DNA of 64,000 nt. Origin: Plumapathes pennacea (taxonomy: Eukaryota; Cnidaria; Anthozoa; Antipatharia; Myriopathidae). Made by a program: the position numbers and the translations under genes. Positions 52,901-64,000 of the stretch are shown piece by piece. Each line of letters begins with the position of its first letter. Position 1 is the stretch's first letter. The stretch spans positions 1,042,001-1,106,000 of the forward strand of contig OZ038470.1 of assembly GCA_964036295.1 (NCBI GenBank), read 5' to 3'. The notes under the pieces were generated by a model that was given only the letters and a program-made list of their open reading frames with translations, was not told the origin of the DNA and did not search any database.

Positions 52901-55900
52901 AGCTGACTGTGTCTTGAAAGGGTAGATTTGTTTTTGGTCATACTTTGTTCTTAAAGGATCAAGAGGCACAGGCATTGTCAATAGACAAAAATGAAGTAAC
53001 AGTTGCAAGCTGATTAAACTATGAATTCTCTTTATGTTCTCCATACTCTCTCTTCCTAATACTATGGAGAATTTGTCTTTCCGCGCCAGGTTGCGGCTTA
53101 TCATGCAGCAGCTGGACGCGGGGAAAGTGCTCTCTGTAAACGAGATGCGGCAGGAGCTCAGTTATGCTGTGGACATGCTGGATATGGCGGGAACCACACC
53201 CACTTGCGACTTTAGGTTAGTCACGTGACGCTAAGGTACACAAACGTGCGGGTGTGCACTTATGTCCTGCTCTGCATAAACAAACAAACAAACTAAACAA
53301 ACAAACAACATACAGACATACAGACATACAGACATACATACATACATACGTACGTACGTACATACAACGGAACACATGAATTTTTCTCTTTGTTGCAAAA
53401 TAGTTATGTTGCCATGGAAACATGGGTATAAGACCCTTAAACCCTGCAGACTTTGATCAAATGCAAAATCCATAATTCATTGCAAAACAATTGCCTCGTG
53501 TGACATAGCCTTGACGGCGCATTGACCTCTGTTCAAAGCAGCCACACACATGTTGCAAATTAAGTAGAAGGGACTCCTACTTTAACAACAGATTGTACAG
53601 AACAAATGTACTGTGTCTACCCAAAAACATTGCGCGCCAAGTTGCGCTGTGTGTTTGGACCTTAACGTTCTCACTGTTCGTGTTACACCAGAGGATCTAG
53701 CGCCGCACTCAGTGACATCGACGAAGACATCGAGACCAGCTTGTACTCCGACGAGGTTCACGAGGAAGTGCGGGAGTGGATAGCCACTACATTTACGAGA
53801 AGCGCAGGAACGATTCATCGGAAAAGCGTCGTTCGAATACACACGTTCCGTGGCGTAATACACGCGGTGAAGGCGAGCTTGTACGTTAACAGGTGAGCCC
53901 GTGTGTTATCTAAGAGCGGTCAACTGTTGAATAGTAATCGTGTGATCATTTTATGTTTGCTACTCTTTTGGATTGGCCCAAGCAAGTTTAGCAGCATTCT
54001 TGGCAAAATGGGAACTGAAAAATACAGACCATGAAGCTCTTCTGTGTGTTTGTTTGCAGGTTATACAAGAGTGTAGCAGATAGAAGTAAACTCAACGTAC
54101 CAGAAGCGGTGAAGGACTACTTCAAAGTGAGTATTACGTACACGTGAGGAAGGTATATTACTTGTATGCATGCATGTGTATATACATACACAAACATATG
54201 TACGTACATGCGCATGTGTACGCATATGTATACTGTAAAGTTCTAAAATGAGCCTTGGGATTAAATGTTTATTGGAGGGAATGTATATTATACTGTATAC
54301 AGGGCTAGAAGAGTATAGGAGTGATTCCCCGGAACCCGAGGCACCCTCCTAAGTCACCCTGGGCGCGCCAACTATTCAGACATTTCTTAGTTTATAGACC
54401 GAAGCGAGTCGTCCACATAAGAAACCACAACAAGGTCTCGGGGAATGGAAGCCTGGGGGAGGGGAGATAAGCATTTTGTGTATGCATTATTATATGCATA
54501 TACATAGATCAGTATTTTTGTCAGAATTAGTTTCGCCGTAATTAAAGTAAGACTTTATTAACAGTGTAACTTTCCTCTGTCTTTTTTTTAGTTGCTAGAC
54601 AATTGGACGTTTGACGTCTTCAGCTTTCACAACGTAACAGACGGTCAGCCGCTTCGCTACATTGGATATGAGCTGTTCCTCCGACACGACCTCCTGACCA
54701 AGTTTAAGGTGCGTGGAAGGGGAGGGTGGGGGAGAGGGGCACCCATTTATCCCCAGAGCTTCATATGATTTATGCCCACTCCCCTTAGAAATTTGATTGA
54801 TTGATGCTTGTATATTATTTTACAACTTGAGCAGTTGTACTATTTACAACACGTCTTAAAACTTACGGGACCTAAGGCGTGACGTAAGTAGTTTGCATAT
54901 GATGGTCGGAAGCTATTGGCCTGAAGAGTAACAGATTGTGGCGCAGACTCGACATAGCAATTTTTATTTCTATTTTTTCACATTTCAGATTAATATAGGT
55001 TCCCTGGATCGCTTTCTACTTGCGGTAGAAGAAGGATATAAGAAATACAATAATCCGTACCACAACGAAAGTCACGCAACTGATGTCGCTCACGCCGTTC
55101 ACTATTTCCTCTCAACTGTTGGTCTACAGGTAAGCATGACATTAAAGGAGCCCTCTCAGCCTTTTCAATGTTTTTGTTTACACATCTGGGAAATCCAAGG
55201 CTGAGTTTGGTTCCCAACACGAAAGAACGAATTAACCAAAAGAAAAGTAGGTTAGTAACACTTTTAGATTAAAAGAAACTAATCTTCTCCTCAAACGAGT
55301 GTAGGAATGGAACAAGACTACAATCTGCGACATAATTAGTTAGAACACTTGATAAGAGCCTTTAACTTGTCGAGTTGTGGACTCTTCTCAGCTTCCTCCT
55401 TTCCCACTCAATGCTGTATTTAGGCGGCCAGTCTCTCCAAGCAACATTGGCCCAGGGAAAGAGTGAAGTGTCCGGCAGTTTTGTCGCAAATTGTACGTCA
55501 AATTGTAACAAAAATTGACGACAAATCGACTTAAAGCACAGTCTCTGAGAGATGCGATTGAGTTTGAAGGAAGTAAAATGCGACGTTTTTTTCCCACAGA
55601 AATACTTAAATGACCTCGAGATATTCGCGTTCTTGTTGTCCGCCATGATTCATGATCTAGAACATACGGGAACCACCAACGCCTTCCACGTCAACTCCAG
55701 GTACAGTGATGTCAAGGTGACGTCATAGCTACTTGTTGAGGAGTAGTATATGTTTGTATATTCTGCTTTAAGTTTGAAACGAAACGTTTCACTTCCTTAG
55801 CTCTCCGCGAGTTTTCTTTTTCTTCTTCTTTATCGTCGTCGTGATATTCTCAGGTTTTCTCAAGTAATTGACCATATTTAAATGCTAGAATATAAGTGAC

Positions 55901-58260
55901 CAATACTTGTCAACCGCTGTGTTATTGTATTATACTATTGTATGCATTTCAGGTCAGATTTGGCCGTCTTATACAACGATCGATCGGTCCTGGAAAATCA
56001 TCACGTTAGCTGTGCTTTTAAAATAATGCAAAACGTAAGTCTGGTTGCTTCATAATCTGCTTAGATCCTTTCACTCGGCACCCCGGGTAACGTCTACATA
56101 TAAATGGTATACTCCTCTCTCGGCATTTCATCTCTTGTATCAACCTCATGAATACCGTTTTATTGTTCTTGTACGACAGGGGGATATGGACATTTTATCC
56201 AATCTTTCAACAGAACAATACAGGTTGGATGATACTTTGAATATGATAATATACTTGGTTATTATTATGCACAACAGCATAGAATCGCAAAGCACAGCAC
56301 AACATAGCATGGCATACAACAGAATAGAGTAAGCAGGGAAAAGGAGAGAAGCGCAGAGCAGAGCGCAACATAACATAGCAGAACATTTCCCTGTTAGTTA
56401 ATTTTTCTTGCCTTGTTTTTTTGGGTTCTAGTGATTTAAGGACCCTGGTTGTTGATATGGTTCTCGCCACGGACATGTCGTCTCATTTTGAACAGTTGAG
56501 GTTGATGAAAATTGCTTTGACAGCGGGATCAAGGTAAGACAGGACTTGTATCGTGAGAGACAGACAATCACAGACACAGACACAGACGGGAATAGTCATG
56601 AAACGAAATAGTCATGGACACACACAAACAGAAGCAGCAGCACGACGTCCATGTCAACTCCCTCTAAGACGGACACCTTTTTAAGACGGACACCTTTTTA
56701 AGACAGACACCTTTTTAAGACGGACACTTGGTAGGAGCTGTCCCTGCCGTTTCTTTGGTCACATTTACACTAACTGATCTATTTCTAAGACGGACACGTC
56801 TCTAAAGCTGGAGCTGGTCACAGAGTGTCTGTCTTTAGAGGGAGTTCAGTATATGCTGCATCATGACTGATTTGCGTTCCAACTTTTTCGACTTCTAGTG
56901 GCATCGAGAAAAACAAAGCCCTGCAGCTCATTTTACACGCGGCGGACATCAGTAATCCCACAAAAGATTGGGAAATACATCGGAAGTGGACGGACAGGAT
57001 CATGGAGGAGTTCTTCTGTCAGGTACGACCGCTGAACTAACAGCGGACAGTCGACTTCGAAATTGTTTCCCTAATTTTTTCTGGTTTTTCTTCCCCTTTC
57101 AAGATATAAGTAGGAATAATAACACCACAACGTCCACCTGGAATCTAAACCTTTAAAGCTTTTTAGTTTGCAAACCGTAATTCATCTCATTTACTTTACC
57201 TAAACCTTTTTTGGAACAAGAAGGAACCTTCAACTTTTCACATATTTAAAAATGCAAAACAAAAAACAAAAAATGTTGGATTGGCTGAGTAAAGAGCTAA
57301 GCGAGGTGCGACGGAGCCTCCCTACAGTTCAGTGTAGTAATTTTTGACCACGTGTGATGTTTCGTTCCAGGGTGATATGGAGATGGAACACGGCCTGCCC
57401 GTGTCTCCCCTCTGTGACAGATCTGTGACTCTTATTCCAGAAAGCCAGTTAGGTGAGAATCTGAAACGACATTTTATTGAACTTTGAACACTGCGCTTGT
57501 CTGGAATGTCCGATTTAGCGGGATGAAGTGATCGCATATACTATCTGTAGCTTTCCTCTGTGTGTTGAAGCTACTACAGTTGTCGCCACAAAACAAACCA
57601 CTGTGAGATGTAGTGTTAGCGCTTGACCCGGCACCAAGCGTTCGTGAGCCACTGTACTAATGGCAGTTTCATCTTCAATTATCATCCTCCTTCTCCACAG
57701 GTTTTATCGAGTTCATTGTCTCCCCCACGTATGAAGTTTGTAATGAGCTCCTCGAGGTAATACTTGACTCTGCTAAAAGCACGCCAGGCTTTATTGACAC
57801 GACCGAGAGTGACCGACAACGCGCCTGGGCCGAGCCTCTGACAGAGAACCGGAAACGGTGGAAAGAACAGTGTCTGACGTCACCGAAAGGTAAGATAATG
57901 ACGTCACGCGGCAAAGCAAGCTTTCTTCTTCGAAACTCTGAGTTTGTATACGGTGCACGATATGGGGAACCTAGCGTATACTCACCTAGACACTGCTGTT
58001 AGATGTATCGAGAACTTTCATTTGAGCTCAGGAGTTGGAAGTGAATGCTGCTATTCTAACTCATAAGAGCTTTCGTTTGAGTGGTCACGCCTTTTGGTTT
58101 CATTTAACAGTTCAAGAGACCACTTGGAGGTTTTCTAGGTTGAGTCAAATTAGTCTTCGCCAGTAGTGAAGGTTGTTGATGATGATGAGGATGGTTTATT
58201 TATACACTATATTTACAGTCAGCAGGGCTGGTGGGGTCGTGTGGTTATATATATATATAT

Positions 58261-58312
<52 letters not shown>

Positions 58313-58610
58313 GATATTGCTAATATAAAAATTTCAATTTTATATTAAAAAAAAAAAAAAACTCGGCTGAATATAGAACCGATTCACGTCCGTCTTTCTA
58401 CTTTTTAAAACAAAGTACAACTGAGAAGCAGGGCTAGTTGACGTGCTCTTTTCTTCTACAGATTGCGCTTCGGAAAGTCGCTGTGCCTCAGCAGTAAGCC
58501 TCACCACTCACCCAACGATCCCAGAAGGAGTGACTCAGGAAAATGACACTGCAAGGGGCCTGACGAGTAAACGCAATAGCAGAACTCTCCTCACACCGAT
58601 TCTCTCTTGA
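46933..58610 (+). CDS. PDE1: Calcium/calmodulin-dependent cyclic nucleotide phosphodiesterase 1
   Basis: Fifteen exons: 46933-47035, 50314-50476, 53090-53215, 53692-53892, 54060-54126, 54592-54708, 54989-55129, 55600-55700, 55953-56034, 56180-56223, 56432-56533, 56899-57022, 57371-57452, 57701-57889 and 58462-58610. They give 596 residues with all phases closing. PDE1 hydrolyses cAMP and cGMP. The metal site is H288 (HNESHATDV), H324 and D325 (HDLEHTGTTNAFH) and D432 (LHAADISNP). The purine-binding Gln is Q483 (ESQLGFIEFI). PDE1-specific features are RLRLIMQQLDAGKVLSVNEM, VREWIATTFTR and NDRSVLENHHVSCAFKIMQN. The N-terminus MGSACVKRKE is a possible myristoylation site followed by a cysteine. 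The usual first calmodulin-binding helix is not obvious; exon 2 is Cys-rich (ECKCGNNANKKYECTC). Exons 1 and 2 are the least certain. Confidence 0.95.
50700..50940. mobile_element. TIR element in PDE1 intron 2
   Basis: The left end CTGGGGCCAATTCAATAAAA is mirrored at the right end (TTATCGAATTGGCCCCTGG). The inverted match continues for about 45 bp (ATTTTACAAGTTTGACC against GGTTCAACTTGTAGAAT). The element is 241 bp, non-coding and MITE-like. Confidence 0.8.
52265..52380. repeat. GC-rich repeat end next to the LINE fragment
   Basis: Words such as AGGGGCGGAGCCAGCATTTT, GCGCCGAAGGCGCGAG and CCGGGGGCATGCTCCCCCGG (self-complementary) lie directly beside the decayed LINE. It resembles the end of a DNA element, but no second copy is visible here. 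Confidence 0.4.
52380..53060 (-). mobile_element. 5'-truncated, decayed LINE reverse transcriptase fragment (L1/Tx1-like)
   Basis: On the minus strand the reading includes SMESCKSLGPDGLPAEFYLR, FWGHLGPDLVNTLNYSYDKG and LLKNWRPISLLNVD, the classic LINE reverse-transcriptase blocks 1-2. Downstream a stop replaces the usual YKI tyrosine after LLNVD, and the later part (IATKRLSKQIALGYPACG) is in a frame with further stops. It is therefore dead. It lies in PDE1 intron 2 on the opposite strand, ending about 30 bp before exon 3. Confidence 0.85.
53279..53365. repeat. CAAA/CATA simple repeat in PDE1 intron 3
   Basis: Runs of AAACAAAC, then ACATACAGACATACAGAC and ACATACATACGTACGTACGT. It is a compound microsatellite; the Y/C-rich frame on the opposite strand is an artefact. 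Confidence 0.85.
56652..56850. mobile_element. Family C TIR element, copy 2, in PDE1 intron 11
   Basis: The words GTCAACTCCCTCTAAGACGG, repeated AAGACGGACACCTTTTT and a mirrored TCTTTAGAGGGAGTTCA end match the element at 15268-15451. An internal 17-bp unit is repeated three times here. It is non-coding. Confidence 0.7.
58262..58311. repeat. GT dinucleotide microsatellite in PDE1 intron 14
   Basis: About 24 GT/TG units in a row, preceded by a TA run. It is likely polymorphic. Confidence 0.95.
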
Positions 58611-60286
58611 GTCCACCCCGGTAGGAAAGACTGTTGTCACTCGTAGAGTTTTGATGAATTGTATATTTAATAACGCAGTCCCGCTTTCTTCCCAATTCGT
58701 AACAAGCAGAAACAAGGAAGGGGGTCTGACTTTCTTAAATGACCATTTTTATGCCTGGAACTACTAATTCGTCTGACGCGTAAATGGTATGTAAATGGTA
58801 TGTCATTGTGGTATGTAAATGTACCTTTCAATCACACTGTATATACAGACGCAAAAAAGTTTAACTTCGTCTGAATAGTTTTCTGCTTTTACTATGTGAA
58901 TTAATAGTCCCCAGACGAGTCAGCCGTCTTTAGTAAGAACGGCCAAAGTGATCATAATTTTGAGATGTGATTCTTGCAAGTGAATAATGGTAGGATTCCG
59001 CATGGCCTCTACCGACCGTTGAATTCGCCGCGGAACTGAACACAAAGTTCACGTGGCAAACTCTGTACCGATTTCAAGCCGACGGCTGCTTGGTGCGCAA
59101 CTGCGCTTTTCTAATCTAAAGAGGATGAGTCGGCTGCAATCCAATGGTAGTAATCCTTTGATAATTGTTTTAGTATATAACACACAAGTTTAATAGCCAA
59201 CTCCCAAATAGCTATTTTATTTCCGACGAAAGTGGGCAAAAATTGGGTTCGCGCGCCATTTTGTTTTACCGGAAGCCGCCGGGAGGTGAATAGTACTTGA
59301 TATTCCGAGATTGAGAAGCCAATCAGAGCGCGCGAAAAGTACTATTCACTTGTGTGGTATATACTAATAAATGTAACACGAGATGATGGGATAATTAATA
59401 TTCTTGAGGTCCTAATAATTGAACGACACTCACATTGGCCAACAAATACTAGAGAGTGCGTGTGCGTGTGCGTGTGCGTGTGCGAGAGAGTTCTCATGTT
59501 TAGTTTGGTACATTCTTACTTTAACAATTGTGCTGGTATTTGCATTCTTGATTTAGTGAATGCTAGGCCTAAATAATGGCTGCAGTGCTTTTTAAAGTAC
59601 GACTTTTGCCGAAAACCAGATTTTATCACAGGGCGCTGTACTCCCAAATTTGCATTCCAAAAGTTCCTCTTTTAAATAAATTGGTCAAAAATCCATCGGG
59701 AAGCTTAACTTGGGCAAGCAATATGTGAACCTCGTGTACGTAGGTTTTGTACTATTTAACATTCAATAAAAATCAATGGCTGTTCCTGTGAGTGCGGCAG
59801 TGAAAACTAGTAGTTATTTCAGCCTCTGTATCTGATGTTCTATGCAATAACGGTCCTCAGTAAGTTTGTTAATACATTTATTGTATCTACTAAATTGTCT
59901 AATTTAATATTTTAAATGACTAATTTGTGCAACTAATAGAAAATTCTGTACAACTTTGCATAATTTATAAAATATCTCTCTAAGCGCCCAGTTGTTCAAA
60001 AGTTCGATTAAGACAATTCAGGAGTAACCAAATTCATTCTTCCAACCTCGACAATGATGTACAGGGCTTTGTTCAAAGACCAACTATAAACCTCATGGCA
60101 TATCCAGGAAGTTGTGTCAATGAGTAAAACCTTTTCATCGTCTACTTAAAATTCCAGACGTAATCCAGGAGTAGCCTAACCGTATTTTGAACAAACCTCT
60201 CCCTGCTGTGCTATAGACACGTTAATAGAATTTGGATATCAACTTTAATGTACCTAAATTAGTGTCTACAACATTTCTAACTGAAT
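58611..60286. other. Convergent intergenic stretch between PDE1 and the NEK gene
   Basis: It contains PDE1 3' sequence, a partly inverted repeat at about 59285-59350 (GTGAATAGTACTTGATATTC against GCGAAAAGTACTATTCAC), a GTGTGC microsatellite (59457-59485) and a diverged family A element (59984-60195). A candidate minus-strand AATAAA lies at about 59878 for the NEK gene. No gene is seen. Confidence 0.5.
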
Positions 60287-63145
60287 TCATTGATACAGCA
60301 TTGTCTCGCAAGCAATCAATTGTAGGAGAATGGGAACATACGCCACATGCTCGGTGCCTAGGAGTTCAGTCAAATCCATATAGACTTCACTCTCCTTTTC
60401 CTTGGGCGACGTTTTGGTGAGATATCGATACGCGTGCGTGAGAAGCCTGGTGCCTAGCCTTGATTCTAAGAACATGCGGAGTGCCTCGATTCGTGCAAAG
60501 GCGGAATCTGTTATGTTGTTCAGCTCTGGTTTCTCTTTACATATTGTGAACTTTACCGCAGGCGGATGATTGCCGAAGTTCTTAGCAAAAGGCTCGTCTC
60601 TGTTTTCGCGGACATGTTTCTTGTGGCCTGAACATTGGTCTTCGCATGATTCCGACTGATTTGTTTTAATCTCACGTTTCTTCTTCTCCATCGTCGGAGT
60701 GTGGAATGCACACGGGCATTGCTCGCAGATTACTGTGTAAGTCCTGTTCCGGAGACCTGTTTCCCTGGCTTGGTATGACTTCTGTTTCTCGGTGCAGTTG
60801 ATGGGTTTTAGTGCCTTGGTGGAAGATCCGGCTTGAGAAGAGGACAGCTTCTGTTTCGAATCTCCCAGACTTACATTTTCGTTATTTTCTGAAGCCGCAT
60901 TGTACTTCTTGGCATGTTTTTTCTGATTTCCATCTCTTTCCAAATTTCCTGAATTTATCCTTTCTTCGTTATCGCACTGACGTGAGCGCTCATCGGGCAT
61001 GGACACTTTCGGAGCATCACCGTTTATCCTCGAGTGGTCGTAGCTGACGTGCATCTCCACGTAGGGCCTCATTGCTGGCACGTGAAGGAGCTGCTTTGCT
61101 GAGGGGCGTTGCTCGGGGTTCCTATTTAGCAGTACTGAAATGAGGTCCTCCAAAAGTGGGCCGAAACAGCTGAAGATTTTAGCAGAAAGATAAAATTAAA
61201 TGTTACGACCAGGGCTCAGGGACCATACATGAAACAGATGAGAAGGATAACAAAGACAGTGCGAGTAAAACGGCAATAAAAGAGGAAATACAGAGGAAAA
61301 GAGAATGTGCAACTATCTCGTAATGCGGACTTTATGATATCTGAAAGCACAACGATTTGAAGTATCAGAATTTGTATCAGTCTATTCTATGTATACCGAA
61401 CAGCCGAACAGTTTGCTATCTTACAGAGTTAAGGTATTCCTAGTGGAGGCTAGCGTGACCCTCTTGGATTTCTGATTCATTCTGGAGATAGAATAGGTCC
61501 TTAGGTTCCAAAAGAAACAATGCGTTCTACATCCGGGGTCCTACATCACTCGTATAACACAAACCTGGGAATTGGTGGATAATTTCCTTGCAGAATCTTG
61601 ATGACCAGACCGGAAAAACTGTCAGCAGCGAACGGGTGCTGCAGAGCTGCGAGTTCGTATAAGACGCAGCCGAGGGACCACATATCACTCTTGTGGTTGT
61701 ACCTTGAAGTTGAGTCAAAGAAACGTCACTCCTTAGATGCTTACTGGCACGCCACGAGGTATGGATAGCGATGAACACTAAATTTGTGTCACTTCTAACT
61801 GCCGATTGGTTTTGGACACTATACATGATTGTGTATTGGTGTCCTTCTTTGCCTCTATATGTCGCTGTCTTTGACTCTGTCCGAATGTGATTATGTCCTT
61901 GTCACTGTCACTGTCTAGTTTGCTTCTGTCCCCGTCTTTCTCTATGTCTGATTTTTTTTTTCGTCTTGCGTTGTCTCAGTCTCTGCTCCTGACTCTGACT
62001 CCCTTTCTCTCTGCTCTTTTCCTACAGAGATATAAACTCTGGCTCTATAGAGGATACAGTTTGTGTTGACATATCTCCGGTGACATGTAGTAAGGTGTAC
62101 CAACTGCAGTCTGCGCATGGTCAGTTGTGCTGTCAAGAACCCGAGCAATGCCAAAGTCTCCTAGTTTTATGACGTCATCTTTACCGAGAAAGATATTCTC
62201 AGTCTTCAGATCTGGAGGTAAGAGGATTTGAAGAAAAATTATCAGTTGCGAGGTTAGCAGTCAGTTTTCAAATCTCTTTATAACTACCTCAGTGCAGAAT
62301 GTTCCGGGCGTGAATATGTTTAAGAGCCAAGCAGAGTTGAGTGAACCATTCCAGTATTTTCTGAAGATCAAACAGACAGATAGTTCGTAAACAGAGAACA
62401 AAGACAGACAGAAACAGCGAGAGAAACAAGCAAAAACAAACAAACAAACAAATCTGAAGTTGGTTTACACAGTATGACGGCAATATTTTAAATTAAAGTG
62501 TTAAATGATAATTGATACGGGGCTCTTTCTCACCTGCTCTTTAAAGTACTGTCCATTTTGCTGTTTTATTCTCGCAGACAAGTCACCTGGAGAGTTACAA
62601 AAATAGTCCACGGTGAAGATGGAAAAGAACGAATATGGACCAATCACAAATATAACAGCTTCTTTGATTGGAAGTAATTGGTTTCACGATGATAAATCAT
62701 GGCCATGGAAGGTAACCCCGAGCACTGTTGGGCGCCGGAATTGATGCCAGTCTGGATGTTTGGCAAATTCTGACCAAAGTCCACTAACGGTAAGTAGTAC
62801 GTAACTCATTTACTACTGGGGATCGACTTTAACGTGTTTTAGATGCAATTTTAGGTGTAATTAGGCGTTAATTTGTTTGCGTCACCAACCTTGTTTGGCA
62901 AACTCCATTGCTATGAACAATTTGCTGTCGTGAACGAAGGCTTCCTTGTACCTCACCACATTCTTGTGCTTCAACTTCGACAAGATCTTCACTTCGTTCA
63001 AGGCAAGGTGGCGGTCCCTCTCGGACATTGATGAGACGTTGAGCTCTTTAAGTGCGTAGTTCTTTCCGCTGAGATTTGATTCCGTCAGCCATGCTATGCC
63101 AAAACTTCCTGCTCCGAGAACTCTGATTTTTCTGTACCGATCCAT
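60287..63145 (-). CDS. NEK-family protein kinase with an in-frame TGA in the HRD motif
   Basis: Six exons on the minus strand: 63145-62890, 62586-62534, 62360-62288, 62211-62058, 61702-61565 and 61169-60287, 519 codons in all. The start [20 protein letters not shown] has the glycine loop, with Lys33 in YALKELN. DFG is at 146-148 ([11 protein letters not shown]), then [11 protein letters not shown] and [20 protein letters not shown]. This is the NEK1/3/4/5-type pattern. A long low-complexity linker follows, then a helical C-terminal block ([20 protein letters not shown]). NEK kinases act in mitosis and cilia (family knowledge). Codon 127 (62291-62289), where HRD should have Arg, is TGA, one C-to-T change from CGA. 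Everything after it is open and conserved. It may be a young pseudogene, a null allele or a base error. Intron 4 looks U12-type. Confidence 0.88.
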
Positions 63146-63614
63146 TCTCTTACTTTTAAAAATTGTCGTTTTCCTTGGTGCTTCAGCAACTGGTTTGTGA
63201 ATACTAAGAAGTTCACAGCTTTGCTTTATAATTTCTAGAGAATAGCTGAAATACTTGTTTTGTGTTTTACGAGTAGTGCTTTGTTGAAGAAGTTTGCATC
63301 AAAATGCGCAAATGTTAAGAATTCGACTTGAACTAATTTAGAATCTCTCATGGGTAAAGAAAGCCGCACCAGGCAATGAAATATTTACTATGAACAACAC
63401 ATGAGCGCTCAAAGAAATGATAGCGAAAAGAATATTAAATATTTATAACACTAAACGGTCTTATTCCAACAGCTTTTATTCCATTTTATCTAATATTTTG
63501 AAGTTTAACAACAGTTTATTTGTGCTTCAGATTACTGTCACCATAGTATAACTATTTAGTGTGACAAATGAACAAAATTTGAAGAAACATCGCAGCCCAA
63601 CCTTACTATATCCT
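63146..63614. promoter_or_regulatory. Short spacer holding NEK 5' and tyrosinase 3' sequence
   Basis: At 470 bp it separates the NEK start from the upstream tyrosinase stop; both genes are on the minus strand. A minus-strand AATAAA at about 63474 fits the tyrosinase 3' end. No gene or repeat is seen. The NEK promoter is expected here by position. Confidence 0.45.
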
Positions 63615-64000
63615 CTAGTTTGCATTCAAATCTCCATCCGGTTCAAGCGCTTGATCGTATAGCAAAGGAGGACAATAAATGACTCCAACACCCCCCGGTA
63701 GTTTTCTGGTGTCCACGACATCAATGGGGTGCTCGTTGCAACCCGGCATCGCTGCTGATAACGCGGGAAAGAACGCATACTTATGCGCGGGACTGCGGGA
63801 CTGAAAGTCGGCCCACAGTTTGTCCAGGAAGGAGTGATGAAGCCAGAACTCTGGTGCGCTGGATGACGCATTAGTACACATCGTTCCACCAATCAGGCAG
63901 TGAATATCCGCGTGAAATGTGTTCCGCATGCGCCGCTCAAACTGATCGAAACTCGCGTTGACTGCCCTTAAAACATACCCAGAATCCTTTGGGAAAACTT
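63615..64000 (-). CDS. Tyrosinase-family copper protein, last exon only
   Basis: One open frame enters from the window edge and ends at TAG (63617-63615), 127 residues. It carries the second copper-site signature: HADIHCLIGGTMC, then SSAPEFWLHHSFLDKLWADF. The His residues in HADIH and LHH are the expected copper ligands. This is typical of tyrosinase/hemocyanin-type proteins that oxidise phenols, often secreted in invertebrates and linked to pigment, immunity or skeleton and matrix (family knowledge, not shown here). The first copper site, the signal peptide and the start lie beyond 64000. No transmembrane segment occurs in the visible C-terminus, and the tail is short and ends GDLNAN. Confidence 0.92.
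   Translation of the reverse strand, partial: VFPKDSGYVLRAVNASFDQFERRMRNTFHADIHCLIGGTMCTNASSSAPEFWLHHSFLDKLWADFQSRSPAHKYAFFPALSAAMPGCNEHPIDVVDTRKLPGGVGVIYCPPLLYDQALEPDGDLNAN

Overview
The window is animal nuclear DNA. It has intron-rich genes with GT-AG introns, well-conserved metazoan protein families, short introns packed with small repeats, and a high density of fold-back/MITE-like elements. The mix of families (a CDKL1-type kinase, PDE1, MGAT5, regucalcin, a tyrosinase) and the repeat style suggest a cnidarian, most likely an anthozoan such as a stony coral. This is an inference from style, not a species call.

Layout: UBE2G2 (-, 3' end off the window) at 326-1852. A tentative small + strand gene runs from 2234 to 6690. 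LSM5 (+) lies at 7613-10008 and regucalcin/SMP30 (+) at 10962-15684. An unrecognised five-exon gene with a possible GRAM/PH-like core (-) is at 16114-19083. A gene-poor, repeat-rich stretch covers about 19.1-26.9 kb. MGAT5 (+, 5' end not resolved) is at 26897-34573. A single-exon RING/TRAF-like E3 gene (-) is at 35842-36747 and CDKL1 (+) at 37958-43943. PDE1 (+, 15 exons) is at 46933-58610, with a decayed LINE fragment in one intron. A NEK-family kinase (-) is at 60287-63145, and a tyrosinase-family gene (-, only its last exon) is at 63615-64000. Exon chains were built by hand. In each main gene the splice phases close exactly and the chain ends at a stop or at the window edge.

No operon or gene cluster with a joint role is visible; the genes are ordinary housekeeping and signalling neighbours. 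The most notable signals are in gene structure. LSM5, whose protein sits on U6 and U6atac snRNAs, carries two introns with textbook U12-type (minor spliceosome) signals, and the NEK gene carries a third probable one. Regucalcin has a GC-AG intron. The NEK gene has an in-frame TGA exactly where the arginine of the catalytic HRD motif should be. UBE2G2 and LSM5 share a 27-bp identical promoter-proximal block in the same orientation, and LSM5 and regucalcin share a 20-bp NRF1-like block.

The rest is repeats: several families of short inverted-repeat elements (many near-perfect hairpins), a tRNA-derived inverted pair, a 1-kb element with internally palindromic ends, and several dispersed families present in two to five copies across introns.
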